A stretch of DNA of 64,000 bases, taken from the NCBI GenBank assembly GCA_030065125.1, contig JASJDM010000003.1:1-64000 (forward strand), read 5' to 3'. Each line of letters opens with the position of its first letter. Position 1 is the first letter of the stretch. Under the pieces are notes generated by a model that was given only the letters and a program-made list of their open reading frames with translations, was not told where the DNA came from and did no database searches. The translations under genes and the position numbers were made by a program. Shown piece after piece: positions 33,517-43,019 of this stretch. This stretch comes from Lysobacterales bacterium (GTDB lineage: Bacteria > Pseudomonadota > Gammaproteobacteria > Xanthomonadales > SZUA-38).

Positions 33517-35961
33517 ATGTCTCGTAAACCCCTTTGTCTGGCGATCGCGATGGCCGTCGCGGCGCCCAGCGCAATTGCTCAGAATTATCTTGAAGAAATA
33601 ATGGTAACTGCCAGAAAAATAGAGGAATCTGTGCAGGATGTGCCGGTGAGTGTCAACGTGGTGACGTCCAACACCATTGACCAGTACGCGGCGCAGAATC
33701 TGGAGGATATTGCCAAGTTCACGCCGGGACTGATTTTTGACAGCTCGGGCACCCGGGACGCCGACCGACCGGTGATCCGGGGCCAGGCCAATATCCTGGG
33801 TTTCTCCGGTGTGTCGTACTTTATTGACGGGGTCTACATCACCGGCAGTATCAACGACTACGATCTCAGCGACGTCGAGCGCATGGAGATCATCAAGGGT
33901 CCCCAGAGCGCCCTGTACGGTCGGAACACCTACTCCGGTGCCATCAACATCGTCACCCAGAAGCCGGGTGACGAGGTGGAGACCCGCCTGAAGCTGCGGG
34001 CCGGGGAGCACGGTGAGTTCGAAGGCAGTGCCGCATTCAAAGGGCCGCTCATCGAAGACACCCTTTACGGGGGCATCAATATCCGCAGTTTCACGTTCGA
34101 CGGCGAGCACAAGAATGCTTTCGACGGCGAGGAACTGGGGGAGGCCGATTCAGATTCCATCTCCGCGAATCTGCTGTGGACTCCGAATGATCGAACCGAA
34201 GTCCGGTTCCGCAGCTACTACACCTCGTCGAAGGACGGACAGCCGCCGAACTTCCTGCAGGTGGCGGATGAGAACAACTGCTTTTTCGACAACGGCAACC
34301 TCTATGGCGGCGGTGGGCGGTATTTCTGCGGTGAGATCCAGCCCCGGCAGCCCAACGTGGACCTGGACAGTCAGTTCGTGGACGGCGAACCCCGCAACAA
34401 GTTCCGCACCTACCAGACAAGCCTGAACGTTGCGTTCAATATCAACGATGAATGGACTCTGCGTTCCATTACCGGTCATAACAAACGCACCACCGATTTC
34501 ATTATTGACGGTGATTACCTGCCGACCCAGTTCCAGGCGGTTCCCTTTACACCCACCGCTTTCCCGTTTACCGGCTTCGCTGATGGCCCACCCTTCGGCT
34601 TCGGTTACGTCGTGGGCATGACCGACTTCAGCTTCTCCAACATCAATCGTACCGAGGACGTCTCCCAGGAGCTTAGACTGGAGTTCGACAACGGTGACAA
34701 CGTCCGGGGCCTGATCGGAGCCTATTACTTCGACGGCAAGTCCGATACCCGTGACAACCGCACGCTTCCGGCCGATGGCCAGGCCCAGGCGGACGCCAAC
34801 TTTGGCGCCCTGTTCGGCGCGCAGTTTGCTGCCTGTGCCGCCAACCCGATCTGTGAGTTCGTGGTGCCATTCGGCTCATCCACGATCCTGGTGCCCAGGA
34901 ACGTGTCCAAGCTGGATACCACCAACACGGCGATTTTCGGCATGGTGGAATACGACATCAACGACCAGTGGTCGATTACCGCGGAAGGCCGCTGGGCGGA
35001 CGAGGAAATCGATCGATTCGGCTCATCCCGGAATCTGGGCGACCCGTTCCCGACACCGGCCCTGGCCAGTGCCTCGTTTGATTCGTTCAATCCGCGGCTC
35101 ACGCTGGACTACTCACCCACTGAAGAAAACCTGCTGTACCTCGTCTACGCCGAAGGCAACAAGCCGGGTGGTTTCAACAACCAGACCGCCACCAATGCCG
35201 GGATTCCGACCTTCGAGGAAGAGGAAGTGGATTCCATCGAAATCGGCTCCAAAAACCTTCTCGCGGACGGCCAGGTGGTGCTGAACGCGTCGGCCTATTT
35301 TAACGAGGTCACGGGCTACCAGCTCACCCAGAATGTCCAGTCCGGGCAGAATGCAGTCTCGGCTACGGTCAACGCGGGGGATGCAGATATCAACGGCCTG
35401 GAACTGGAACTGATCTATGAGCCGGCAGGCGTCGAGGGACTGACCTTGATCGCCAACTATGCCTACACCGATGCGGAGTTCACCCGCGGTACCGACGTCA
35501 ACGAGGGCGTGCTGAACGATGCCGCCGATGATGGTCTGATTAACTGTTCGATCGGTGATCAGTTCCCGGATGTGGAAGGCTGTACCTCGCTCTACGGATC
35601 CATAGTCGGGAAGAAGGTGCCGCGAACGGCCGAGCACCAGCTCTTCTTCGACGTGGGCTACCGTCAGCCCTTCCAGAACAACAACTGGGAGTGGTACGTG
35701 GGCGGCAACGTCTCCTACGAAAGCGAAAAATTTGCCCAGGTGCACAGCTTCGCCGAATGGGGTGAGGCCACCGTGGTGGATCTACGCCTTGGATTCGAGA
35801 ATGATCAATACTCGATTCAGTTGTGGGGCAAGAACGTGACCGATGAAGATTCTCCCATGCAGGTGATCCGCTACCTGGATGCCGATAACTTCCGTCGGGC
35901 GTTCAACGGTGCATTGCGCCCCGGGACCCAGTGGGGCCTGACCTTCACGGCTGATTTCTAA
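33517..35961 (+). CDS. TonB-dependent receptor
   Basis: 814 aa with signal peptide (AMAVAAPSAIAQ). The region just after it, LEEIMVTARKIEESVQDVP, is a TonB box followed by the usual linker. The plug domain contains VIRGQANI, FIDGVYI and VERMEIIKGPQSALYGRNT. The barrel ends GTQWGLTFTADF with terminal Phe. This subtype is widespread in heterotrophs that import large or hydrophobic organic substrates; the ligand is unknown. A strong terminator follows. Confidence 0.93.
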   Translation: MSRKPLCLAIAMAVAAPSAIAQNYLEEIMVTARKIEESVQDVPVSVNVVTSNTIDQYAAQNLEDIAKFTPGLIFDSSGTRDADRPVIRGQANILGFSGVSYFIDGVYITGSINDYDLSDVERMEIIKGPQSALYGRNTYSGAINIVTQKPGDEVETRLKLRAGEHGEFEGSAAFKGPLIEDTLYGGINIRSFTFDGEHKNAFDGEELGEADSDSISANLLWTPNDRTEVRFRSYYTSSKDGQPPNFLQVADENNCFFDNGNLYGGGGRYFCGEIQPRQPNVDLDSQFVDGEPRNKFRTYQTSLNVAFNINDEWTLRSITGHNKRTTDFIIDGDYLPTQFQAVPFTPTAFPFTGFADGPPFGFGYVVGMTDFSFSNINRTEDVSQELRLEFDNGDNVRGLIGAYYFDGKSDTRDNRTLPADGQAQADANFGALFGAQFAACAANPICEFVVPFGSSTILVPRNVSKLDTTNTAIFGMVEYDINDQWSITAEGRWADEEIDRFGSSRNLGDPFPTPALASASFDSFNPRLTLDYSPTEENLLYLVYAEGNKPGGFNNQTATNAGIPTFEEEEVDSIEIGSKNLLADGQVVLNASAYFNEVTGYQLTQNVQSGQNAVSATVNAGDADINGLELELIYEPAGVEGLTLIANYAYTDAEFTRGTDVNEGVLNDAADDGLINCSIGDQFPDVEGCTSLYGSIVGKKVPRTAEHQLFFDVGYRQPFQNNNWEWYVGGNVSYESEKFAQVHSFAEWGEATVVDLRLGFENDQYSIQLWGKNVTDEDSPMQVIRYLDADNFRRAFNGALRPGTQWGLTFTADF

Positions 35962-35967
35962 CCAACC

Positions 35968-35996
35968 AAAAAAGGGGGGCGCTGCCCCCCTTTTTT
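35968..35996. terminator. Strong bidirectional terminator after the TonB receptor
   Basis: Six A, GGGGGGC, loop GCT, GCCCCCC, six T. The symmetric A and T runs allow termination on both strands. Confidence 0.9.
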
Positions 35997-36007
35997 GCTC
36001 CTTAAAA

Positions 36008-36350
36008 ACGTCATCCTGAACTAGATTCAGGATCCACCTGAAACCCCGAAGCCGCAAACCCAAAAGCCAGCACCAGCACCCCACCCAAGCCATCGTCCGT
36101 GACCCTGCCTGGGTCCACCCGTTCCGATCAAAGCCGACGGAAAAGCGCTCGGGGTTGTACGCATTCAGGATCCACCTGAAGTCCCGAAGTTGTCTTCGTT
36201 GACGTCTGCACCGAAAGGTAGCGAAGACATCGTCAGTGATCCGGTCAGCCGCCGACGCGATGGAGCGAAGTCTCCGTTCAAACCTCAGCCTGGATCAAAG
36301 GCTTTACGGCCCCAATCTCAGATGGATCCTGAAACAAGTTCAGGATGACG
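36008..36350. mobile_element. MITE-like element, compound inverted copy
   Basis: The left end, ACGTCATCCTGAACTAGATT (36008 on), and the right end (36318-36350) match the 34-bp ends of the element at 11408-11614. A further internal half-end lies at 36163-36179. The part from 36163 to 36350 is the reverse complement of the 11.4-kb copy, with scattered changes. The first 120 bp may be a second, partial copy. It explains most of the 424-bp gene-free stretch 35962-36385. Confidence 0.65.
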
Positions 36351-36385
36351 GCAGGGAGCACACAGCCATATTGAACCCGAACCGT

Positions 36386-37270
36386 TCACCGCGAAACATC
36401 AACCCCCAGCCGCGACTCCCGATGCACGATATAGATTCCGGCACCGAATATGATGGCCGCACCAACCCAGGTCCAGACATCCGCCATCTGGTCAAACAGC
36501 CAGAATCCCAACAGCGCAGAAAACGGCAGCCGAAAAAAATCAAAAGGCATGATGGCTGACACGTCTGCATCCCGGACTGCCGTGGTGAAAAGATACTGGC
36601 CCGCCGTGGCGCAGCCGCCCAGGGCCACCATCAAAAACCATCCCTGGGCGCTGGGCCATTGCCACACCGGAATCGCGGCAACCAGGGAGAGCGGGGTCAG
36701 GTACAGCACCATGTAGGACACGATGGTGCTGGATCGGTCGGTCCGGACCAGGATCTTGATCAGCATGGCGGAAGTCGCCATGAAGACCGCGGAAAGTATC
36801 ACCAGCAGTGACTCGGCAATGAGCGGATTCTGGCCGGGGCGCAGGATCACCAATGCACCCAGCAGGCCGGCCAGGGTTGCCGACCAGCGGCGCAGCTTTA
36901 CCGCTTCGCCCAGGAAAAGGGCGGCGCCAATGGTGACAAACAGGGGCATGGTGAAGCTGAGGGCGACGGCGTCGGCCAGAGCCAGTTTGGACAGGGACCA
37001 GAACCACAGCAGCATGGCCGCCAGGCTGGACACGGCGCGGGCCGCGTAGAGCGGCTGCTGCTTTGTTCGCAGCACCTGGGGCCAGCCCTGGACCAGGATG
37101 GGAATAATCAGCACCATGCCAAAGGCGTTGCGGAAAAAAACCATCTGGAAGACATGCAGCTCTTCCGATCCCAGGCGCACGATGGCGTTCATGGCCGCGA
37201 ACACGAAACATGCCGCGGTCATCAGGAGCGCACCACGCAGCGCGGGTCGCTTTCCTAAAACAGTAAACAA
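36386..37270 (-). CDS. DMT-superfamily transporter with EamA domains
   Basis: 294 aa, about ten TM helices in two EamA repeats. The first opens ALLMTAACFVFAAMNAIVR and the second includes LLVILSAVFMATSAMLIKI. RhaT/YdcZ-like exporters of this group move metabolites; the substrate is unknown. The region just upstream (37280-37310) repeats the sequence coding for the first helix, a partial tandem duplication. Confidence 0.85.
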   Translation of the reverse strand: MFTVLGKRPALRGALLMTAACFVFAAMNAIVRLGSEELHVFQMVFFRNAFGMVLIIPILVQGWPQVLRTKQQPLYAARAVSSLAAMLLWFWSLSKLALADAVALSFTMPLFVTIGAALFLGEAVKLRRWSATLAGLLGALVILRPGQNPLIAESLLVILSAVFMATSAMLIKILVRTDRSSTIVSYMVLYLTPLSLVAAIPVWQWPSAQGWFLMVALGGCATAGQYLFTTAVRDADVSAIMPFDFFRLPFSALLGFWLFDQMADVWTWVGAAIIFGAGIYIVHRESRLGVDVSR

Positions 37271-37307
37271 GCCACGGTCATCAGCAGGGCGCCGCGAAGC
37301 ACTGGTC

Positions 37308-37976
37308 CTAGGGGTCTTCCAGCTCGATGGGTTCGAGCAGTTCGGGTCGATTATTGCGCGGGCTGTTCACCGCCGTACTGACGGGGTACACCTTTACGTC
37401 ACCGGTGTCCTGACCGGTGAAAAGGATTTCGTCCGCCGGCCCTTCGGGATCAAGCCACTGGTCCATCAATTCACGGGGCACCATGACCGGCATGCGGTCA
37501 TGCAGGTTGGCAATGCGGCTGGACGCCTGGCGGGTAAGTATGGTGAAAGAAATAACCGTTTCGTCGGCCGGGTTCTTCCAGCGCTCCCACAGTCCGGCAA
37601 ACGCAAACAGCGGGCGGTCCAGGGGCGCAATGGCGTAGGGCTGGCGCTTGTCCGGCATTTTCTTCCATTCGAAGAACCCGCTGGCTGGCACCAGGCAGCG
37701 GCGCCGGTGAAACGCCTGCCGAAATGCCGGTTTGGAGGCGGCGGTTTCGCTGCGGGCATTGATCATCCGCGAGCCGATTTTTTCGTCCTTGGCCCAGAAC
37801 GGAATCAGTCCCCAGCGGGCATGGCCCATCCTGCGCGCACCTTCCTTGACCGCCACGATAGGCGCTAGTTGGGTGGGCGCGATGTTGTAGCTGGCGGTGA
37901 GATCCGGAGTTTCCTGAACAGAAAATTCTTCGCTGAGCGTTTCCGGAAGCGTGTCAAGATAGTATCGTCCGCACAT
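37308..37976 (-). CDS. SOS-response-associated peptidase (YedK/HMCES, SRAP)
   Basis: About 222 aa. ATG 37976 is chosen because SRAP proteins begin Met-Cys-Gly-Arg and Cys2 becomes the N-terminal nucleophile (MCGRYYLDT). In the family, Cys2 forms a thiazolidine with abasic sites in single-stranded DNA. Other conserved parts are SYNIAPTQ, RWGLIPFWAK, MINARSET, CLVPASGFFEWKK and the active-site His in NLHDRMPV. It is divergent from the methyltransferase gene, with 32 bp between starts. Confidence 0.93.
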   Translation of the reverse strand: MCGRYYLDTLPETLSEEFSVQETPDLTASYNIAPTQLAPIVAVKEGARRMGHARWGLIPFWAKDEKIGSRMINARSETAASKPAFRQAFHRRRCLVPASGFFEWKKMPDKRQPYAIAPLDRPLFAFAGLWERWKNPADETVISFTILTRQASSRIANLHDRMPVMVPRELMDQWLDPEGPADEILFTGQDTGDVKVYPVSTAVNSPRNNRPELLEPIELEDP

Positions 37977-38008
37977 GATTCCATTGTGCCACCAAATCCG
38001 GGAAGAGA

Positions 38009-38797
38009 ATGGGGAAAAAGAGGGATAAGCACGAGCTATACCAGTTGGCGGTCCAGGACGTGGAGGCCGAGATCGACTTCGTTGTGGACAGCTTCGAAGA
38101 GTTTCGCGGCCGGCGGGCGAAATCGCTTCGCGAAGATTTTTGTGGAACGGCCAACACCGCCTGTGAGTGGGTGCGCCGGTCCCCGGAGCACCGGGCAATG
38201 GCGGTGGACCTGGACAAAAAGGTCCTGGCCTGGGGCCAAAAGAACAACGTCGGCAAACTCAGCAAGGGCCAGCAAAAGCGCATCAAGCTGATCAACGCCG
38301 ACGTTCGGGACTCCGGGGCGAAGCCGGTGGACGTGGTGCTGGCCATGAACTTCAGCTACTACCTGTTCCTGACCCGGGCCGAGATGCTGGGTTACTTCAA
38401 GTCCGTACACCGGACCCTGAAAAACGACGGGCTGTTTTTCCTGGACGCCTACGGCGGTTACGACGCGCCAAAGGAGATTGAAGAACGTCGTGACTGCGGC
38501 GACTTCACCTATATCTGGGAACAGGCTTCGTTCAACCCCATCGACAGCCAGATGCAGTGTTACATCCACTTCGAATTACCTGATGGAACCCTCATGAATC
38601 GGGCCTTCAGCTACTACTGGCGGCTCTGGACCATACCGGAGATTAGGGAAATCCTCACAGCCGCGGGATTCCAGGAAACCTGGGTATACTGGGAGGGCAC
38701 TGACCCGAAGACCAACGAGGGAGACGGCATTTTCTCGCAAACCGAGGAGGGTGACGCGGATCCTGGTTGGATCTGTTATGTGGTTGCGGAGCCTTAG
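38009..38797 (+). CDS. Class I SAM-dependent methyltransferase
   Basis: 262 aa. The SAM site is LREDFCGTANTACEWVRR, where FCGT replaces the more usual GxGxG, then AMAVDLDKKVLAWG for the acidic residue. VDVVLAMNFSYYLF forms strand 4. The target is unknown. It is divergent from SRAP and followed by the hairpin repeat field, with no separate terminator. Confidence 0.85.
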   Translation: MGKKRDKHELYQLAVQDVEAEIDFVVDSFEEFRGRRAKSLREDFCGTANTACEWVRRSPEHRAMAVDLDKKVLAWGQKNNVGKLSKGQQKRIKLINADVRDSGAKPVDVVLAMNFSYYLFLTRAEMLGYFKSVHRTLKNDGLFFLDAYGGYDAPKEIEERRDCGDFTYIWEQASFNPIDSQMQCYIHFELPDGTLMNRAFSYYWRLWTIPEIREILTAAGFQETWVYWEGTDPKTNEGDGIFSQTEEGDADPGWICYVVAEP

Positions 38798-38802
38798 TTA
38801 AT

Positions 38803-39350
38803 CCGCAAGACGGGTCATCCATGACCCGCTCGCGGGCGGGAATCGAAAACGCGGTTTCCGATTCCCTTACGGCCTTCGGCCGTTGGCACATCCCTGTGCC
38901 AAAGGGCTTCGAGAGACGGCAATGGCCGCAAGACCGCCCATCCCTGGGCGGCTTGCGGGCGCTACGCAAAAACGCGGTTTTGCTTCGCTTGCGGCCTTCG
39001 GCCGTTGGCACATGATTGTTGATTCCCAAGATCGCACATCCATGTGCGACTTGGGGTTGTGATTGGAAAATGCGATTTCCCAATCACTCACGGCCTTCGG
39101 CCGTTGGCACATCCCTGTGCCAAAAGGCGTTTTTTGTCCGCAAGACGGGTCATCCATGACCCGCTCGCGGGCGCTACGCAAAACGTGGTTTGCTACGCTT
39201 GCGGCCTTCGGCCGTTGGCACATCCCTTTGCCAAAAGGCGTTTTCTTGTCCGCAAGACGGGTCATCCATGACCCGCTTGCGGACGGGAATCGAAAACGCG
39301 GTTTCCGATTCCCTCACGGCCTTTGGCCGTTGGCACATCCTTGTGCCAAT
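38803..39350. repeat. Field of structured repeats with covarying hairpins
   Basis: Class-i modules lie at 38803-38835, 38926-38958, 39025-39055, 39138-39170 and 39248-39284. Each has an outer stem (CCGCAAG/CTTGCGG or variants such as CCCAAG/CTTGGG) and an inner stem (CGGGTCAT/ATGACCCG, CCGCCCA/TGGGCGG, TCGCACAT/ATGTGCGA). Class-ii stems, GGGAATCG/CGATTCCC (38838, 39285) and GTGATTGG/CCAATCAC (39059), enclose AAAAnGCGnTTT-type loops. They alternate with constant hairpins ACGGCC-TTC-GGCCGT and TTGGCACA-TCCC-TGTGCCAA. Stem changes are compensated within and between units. No gene is supported here. Confidence 0.85.
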
Positions 39351-39409
39351 TGTCCGGGTTCTAGTCGGCATGGGGCTTCGATCGCTTGCTATCGTCACCC
39401 GTCCCCCCG

Positions 39410-39567
39410 ACGTCATCCTGAACTTGATTCCAGGATCCATCAGCATGAGAGATGTCGCTCCGTTCAAAAACCCTGCAATCGTCAGCAGCGAAGACTTTGT
39501 TTGCTCTTGCTGCCACCTGTCGAAGTCTTCTAACTCTGTCACTTTCAGATGGATGCTGAATCAAGTT
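39410..39567. mobile_element. Decayed MITE-like copy
   Basis: The left end (39410-39443) and a shortened right end (TCAGATGGATGCTGAATCAA at 39545) match the element at 11408-11614. The outer 11 bases of the right end are missing and the middle has diverged. With the hairpin field before it, this accounts for most of the 899-bp gene-free stretch 38798-39696. Confidence 0.55.
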
Positions 39568-39696
39568 AAAAGGAGGTTCTGGTAACACGTCCTGGGACCT
39601 CGCCATGACTTGTTGGACACAAAAGATCCGCGGCTTCGGAAATCAGCTATCCCCAATGAGCCGATTCGCCCTCTAAACTCGTTTAGAGGAAACAGC

Positions 39697-40512
39697 ATGA
39701 AATCACTCCTCACAACGCTGCTGCTTACGCTGCTGATGTCTGGGTCGGCCCTGGCTGACCCGTTTGAGGACGACGACCTGTTGCCGTATCTTGGCGCCAC
39801 CATGGACGGGGGCAGCCCGGATTTCCTGGGGCCGGTCAATCCAAACCTGCGCGATGGTCGCGAACCGGTCTGGGTGATCCCGGGCCGTTCGCTGGACGGC
39901 AACTCCGACCTGGACTGGCAGGTATTCCTGGGCGCCGAATACCCGTTCGTTCCGGACACGGGCCGAATTCGAATCTACGGCACCGACGCATATTCCAGCG
40001 CCAACCTGCGCGTGGAGGTGCTGGGCTATCCAAGCGAAATCGGCGTGGTACCGGGGGCGCCTTCCATTGTCCTGCAGTCGTGCTCGACGGCGCCTTTTGG
40101 CACCACGGTGATCGACATACCTCGCGACGATCTGCGGACCTTTTACCGGGTACGCAACTGCGTCAATGCGCCTGACGTAAACTACGAGTTCGAATATCGC
40201 TTTACCCAGGACAGTTTCGGGTTTCGGCTGTCCAGTGTGTATGGCTCGGTTCTGGACCAGCGAAACGGCAGGCCGATTGCTGGCGCTTTTGTCTACTCCA
40301 ACGACAACACAACCACCTTCAGCAACCTGGAGGATGGCACATTTGAAATGCTGGTGGTGTCCGACACCAACGTCGTTCTCGACTTCGTGTCCCGGGACTC
40401 GGAGTCCGTGGGCAGCGTGAGTATCGGGCCGGTGCCCTTCGAGACGTTCGTGGAGGACGTTGTGCTGCTGGGTCAGCCGGCCGGCCTGGTGTTTTTTTCG
40501 GGGTTTGAATAA
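39697..40512 (+). CDS. Secreted protein with carboxypeptidase-regulatory-like domain and C-terminal FFSGFE motif
   Basis: About 271 aa from ATG 39697, which follows GAGGAAACAGC. The signal peptide is LLTTLLLTLLMSGSALA. The middle is beta-rich with two Cys that may bond (LQSCSTAP, RVRNCVNAP). Residues around 205-260 (GSVLDQRNGRPIAGAFVYS) look like a CarboxypepD_reg/CNA-B-type beta-sandwich. It ends GLVFFSGFE. Similar F-x-x-GFE endings are known to me from secreted proteins of related gammaproteobacteria and might be a sorting signal; that is not established here. Function unknown. Confidence 0.7.
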   Translation: MKSLLTTLLLTLLMSGSALADPFEDDDLLPYLGATMDGGSPDFLGPVNPNLRDGREPVWVIPGRSLDGNSDLDWQVFLGAEYPFVPDTGRIRIYGTDAYSSANLRVEVLGYPSEIGVVPGAPSIVLQSCSTAPFGTTVIDIPRDDLRTFYRVRNCVNAPDVNYEFEYRFTQDSFGFRLSSVYGSVLDQRNGRPIAGAFVYSNDNTTTFSNLEDGTFEMLVVSDTNVVLDFVSRDSESVGSVSIGPVPFETFVEDVVLLGQPAGLVFFSGFE

Positions 40513-40590
40513 ACCGCCGGGAGATTGACCCGGCAGAAAAACCCGGCAGATTCACTGTCTTTTCTCCGGCAGTTGGCTACACTCGCCGGC

Positions 40591-42981
40591 ATGTTCCGCG
40601 TCGTTTTATTCATGCTTGTCCTGGGCCCGGCTGCAATGATCAATGCGCCAGCGGCGGCTGTGCTCGAGGAGATCACCGTCACTGCCCAGAAAAAGCCCGA
40701 ACGCGTGGAGCGCGTGCCCATCAGCCTGTCGGTGTTGTCCGGCGATTTTCTGGCAACCCGTGGCCTGGAGAACCTGGAGCAGCTCAGCGCCAATCATCCT
40801 GGCCTGGATATCTCGCGCAACTCAGCGGCGGGAAAAGTTTTCATGCGCGGCATCGGATCCCAGGGCAACGCCGGGCTGGATCAGTCGGTGTCGGTGTTCC
40901 TGGATGAGATCTACCACGGCCGGTCGCGCAGTAACAAGGCAATACTGGCGGACGTGGAGCGTATCGAGGTGTTGCGGGGGCCCCAGAGCACCTATTTCGG
41001 CATGAATTCCAGCGCCGGCGCCGTTGCGGTGACCACCCGCAAGGCGGAGCTGGATCAACAGGGCGGGTACCTGCGCAGCCGGGTCGGGAGCGACGGCTGG
41101 CGCGGCCTCAGCATCGCCTACAATCTGCCCGTCACCGACCGCTTCGCCGTGCGGGCCGTGGCGGATTACAGCAGCCTGCCGGATGTCTGGACCATGGTGG
41201 ACCCGTTAAGCGGCAAAAAGACAGGCTCCGGCGGGGGCGGGCGGTCATCGCTGGTTCGACTGGCGACTACCTGGCGACCCGCAGGTGGCTGGCTGGTCAA
41301 CGCCAAGCTGGAAGCCCAGGAAATCCATCGACAAAATCCCTACGCCTGGCAGCCCGGCCGCTGCAACAACCTGTACGGCCTTGGCCTGTCGACCCAGGCG
41401 GAGCTCGACCGGTTCTGGGCCGATACCGGGTCCTCACAGCCGAGTCCCCTGCAGTTGCCGTTCAGCTGCCTGGACCAGTTTGCCGATGGCCGATTCGATT
41501 CACGGTCGCCGGCGGCACCGTTCAACGCTTCGGGGTTCAACGGGCGGGAGGGAATGCTCAGGGTGCAGCGGGCGTTCGCTGGATTTGACCTGGTGGCAAC
41601 CACCGGCATTTACCGCACCGATTTTGTTTTCGAAGGCAACGACCTGAGTCACGGCGGGCCCGATCACCGCGTATTGTGGGTGCGGGACGACGCGGACCAG
41701 GTGTCCCAGGAAATCCGGCTGCAATCCTCGGCCGGACCTGACCTGGCGTGGATGGCGGGCATTTACTGGCACGCGACGGAGGCCGACTACGAAACGGGTG
41801 ATGCGGATGGGCGCAACGTCCAGAATCCGCAGTTCGTTCGTACCCGCGCCCGGCAGGATGAAACCACCTGGTCGGCCTTTGCCTCTGCCGAGTATTCCCT
41901 GGGAGGACCATGGACGGCCACCGCGGGGTTGCGATACATCAACACGGAAAAACAGTTTTCCGGCAGCGACGAACGTATTCGCGCCAGCACCGTGGCCCAG
42001 GACCAGCGGGCGCGGTTGCGGGACCAGGTGCTGGCGGACCGCAGCGGGGACCCGGCGGCCTACGGCGCTTACGGTACACAGTTGCGGGCCCAATTCACTG
42101 ATGAGCGGCGCAGCTTCGACCACTTTCTGCCGGCACTGACACTGAGCTATCGGGCTGCCGAAAACGCGATGGCCTATTACAGCTGGCGCCGGGGCTTCAA
42201 GGCCGGGGGCTTCAATTTCAGGCTTAACGGCCTTGATCGGGCGTCGCTTACCTATGATTCCGAGTCCGCCAGTGTCCATGAAATCGGATTAAAGGGACGA
42301 TTCCTGGACCAGCGCCTGGGAGTCGGCGTGGCGGCCTTCGTGTCGGATTACGATGATCTGCAGCAGAACTCCAACCGGGGAGATGACGGGGTCATTTCGG
42401 CCGCGGTGATCCGCAACGCGGCCAGGGCCAGTTCCGACGGCATCGAACTCGACGCCAGCTGGCAGCTTGCCGAGCGCTGGCGGGCCGACCTGTCCCTGGT
42501 CTGGCTGGACGCCCGGTTCGACGATTACCGGGGTGCGGACTGCACCCGTTTCCAGTCAGCCATATCCAGGACCGACGTGGCGTCGCGCTTCGGCGCGGAA
42601 CGCAATGGCAACCGATGTTCCCAGGATCTCAGCGGCAAGCGCCTGACCTCGGCACCGGAATGGTCATGGCGATTGGGCCTGAACCACCAGGTCGAGCTGA
42701 CCGGTGGGTGGGTCCTGCAGTCCGGTCTTGAGTGGATCTACTCTGACGGGTTTTTCACTTCTCCCCATGCCGACTCCCTGCGCCGGCAACCCGCCTTTGA
42801 CAAGTTCAACGGCGAGGTCAGCTTGTACCCATCCCACGATCGATGGCGCCTCACGCTGTCCGGCACTAACCTGCTGGATCGGCTGACGGCCCGGCAGCTG
42901 GGGCAGGACCAGGATGCGGCGGTATCCGGTCTGCTGGACGACCCCCGCAGGGTGTCTTTGCAGCTGGTGTTCAATTTTTAG
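40591..42981 (+). CDS. TonB-dependent receptor
   Basis: About 796 aa from ATG 40591. The signal peptide ends near APAAA. A TonB box-like LEEITVTAQKKPERVERVP is followed by plug motifs VFMRGIGSQGN, VFLDEIYHGRS and VERIEVLRGPQSTYFGMNS. The barrel ends VSLQLVFNF. The ligand is unknown. It is followed after 38 bp by the PLP-decarboxylase gene, so amines or amino-acid derivatives are a speculative substrate. Confidence 0.92.
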   Translation: MFRVVLFMLVLGPAAMINAPAAAVLEEITVTAQKKPERVERVPISLSVLSGDFLATRGLENLEQLSANHPGLDISRNSAAGKVFMRGIGSQGNAGLDQSVSVFLDEIYHGRSRSNKAILADVERIEVLRGPQSTYFGMNSSAGAVAVTTRKAELDQQGGYLRSRVGSDGWRGLSIAYNLPVTDRFAVRAVADYSSLPDVWTMVDPLSGKKTGSGGGGRSSLVRLATTWRPAGGWLVNAKLEAQEIHRQNPYAWQPGRCNNLYGLGLSTQAELDRFWADTGSSQPSPLQLPFSCLDQFADGRFDSRSPAAPFNASGFNGREGMLRVQRAFAGFDLVATTGIYRTDFVFEGNDLSHGGPDHRVLWVRDDADQVSQEIRLQSSAGPDLAWMAGIYWHATEADYETGDADGRNVQNPQFVRTRARQDETTWSAFASAEYSLGGPWTATAGLRYINTEKQFSGSDERIRASTVAQDQRARLRDQVLADRSGDPAAYGAYGTQLRAQFTDERRSFDHFLPALTLSYRAAENAMAYYSWRRGFKAGGFNFRLNGLDRASLTYDSESASVHEIGLKGRFLDQRLGVGVAAFVSDYDDLQQNSNRGDDGVISAAVIRNAARASSDGIELDASWQLAERWRADLSLVWLDARFDDYRGADCTRFQSAISRTDVASRFGAERNGNRCSQDLSGKRLTSAPEWSWRLGLNHQVELTGGWVLQSGLEWIYSDGFFTSPHADSLRRQPAFDKFNGEVSLYPSHDRWRLTLSGTNLLDRLTARQLGQDQDAAVSGLLDDPRRVSLQLVFNF

Positions 42982-43019
42982 ACGGTCCCCGATGGGACAG
43001 GTGGGCAAGGAGCGACCCC

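Noticed and set aside
38867..39265. Repeat protein on the minus strand containing GMCQRPKA units
   Set aside because: The reading frame is a by-product of the hairpin repeats: the same motif arises from the TTGGCACA/GGCCGT hairpins, there is no start signal, and stem covariation explains the sequence better.
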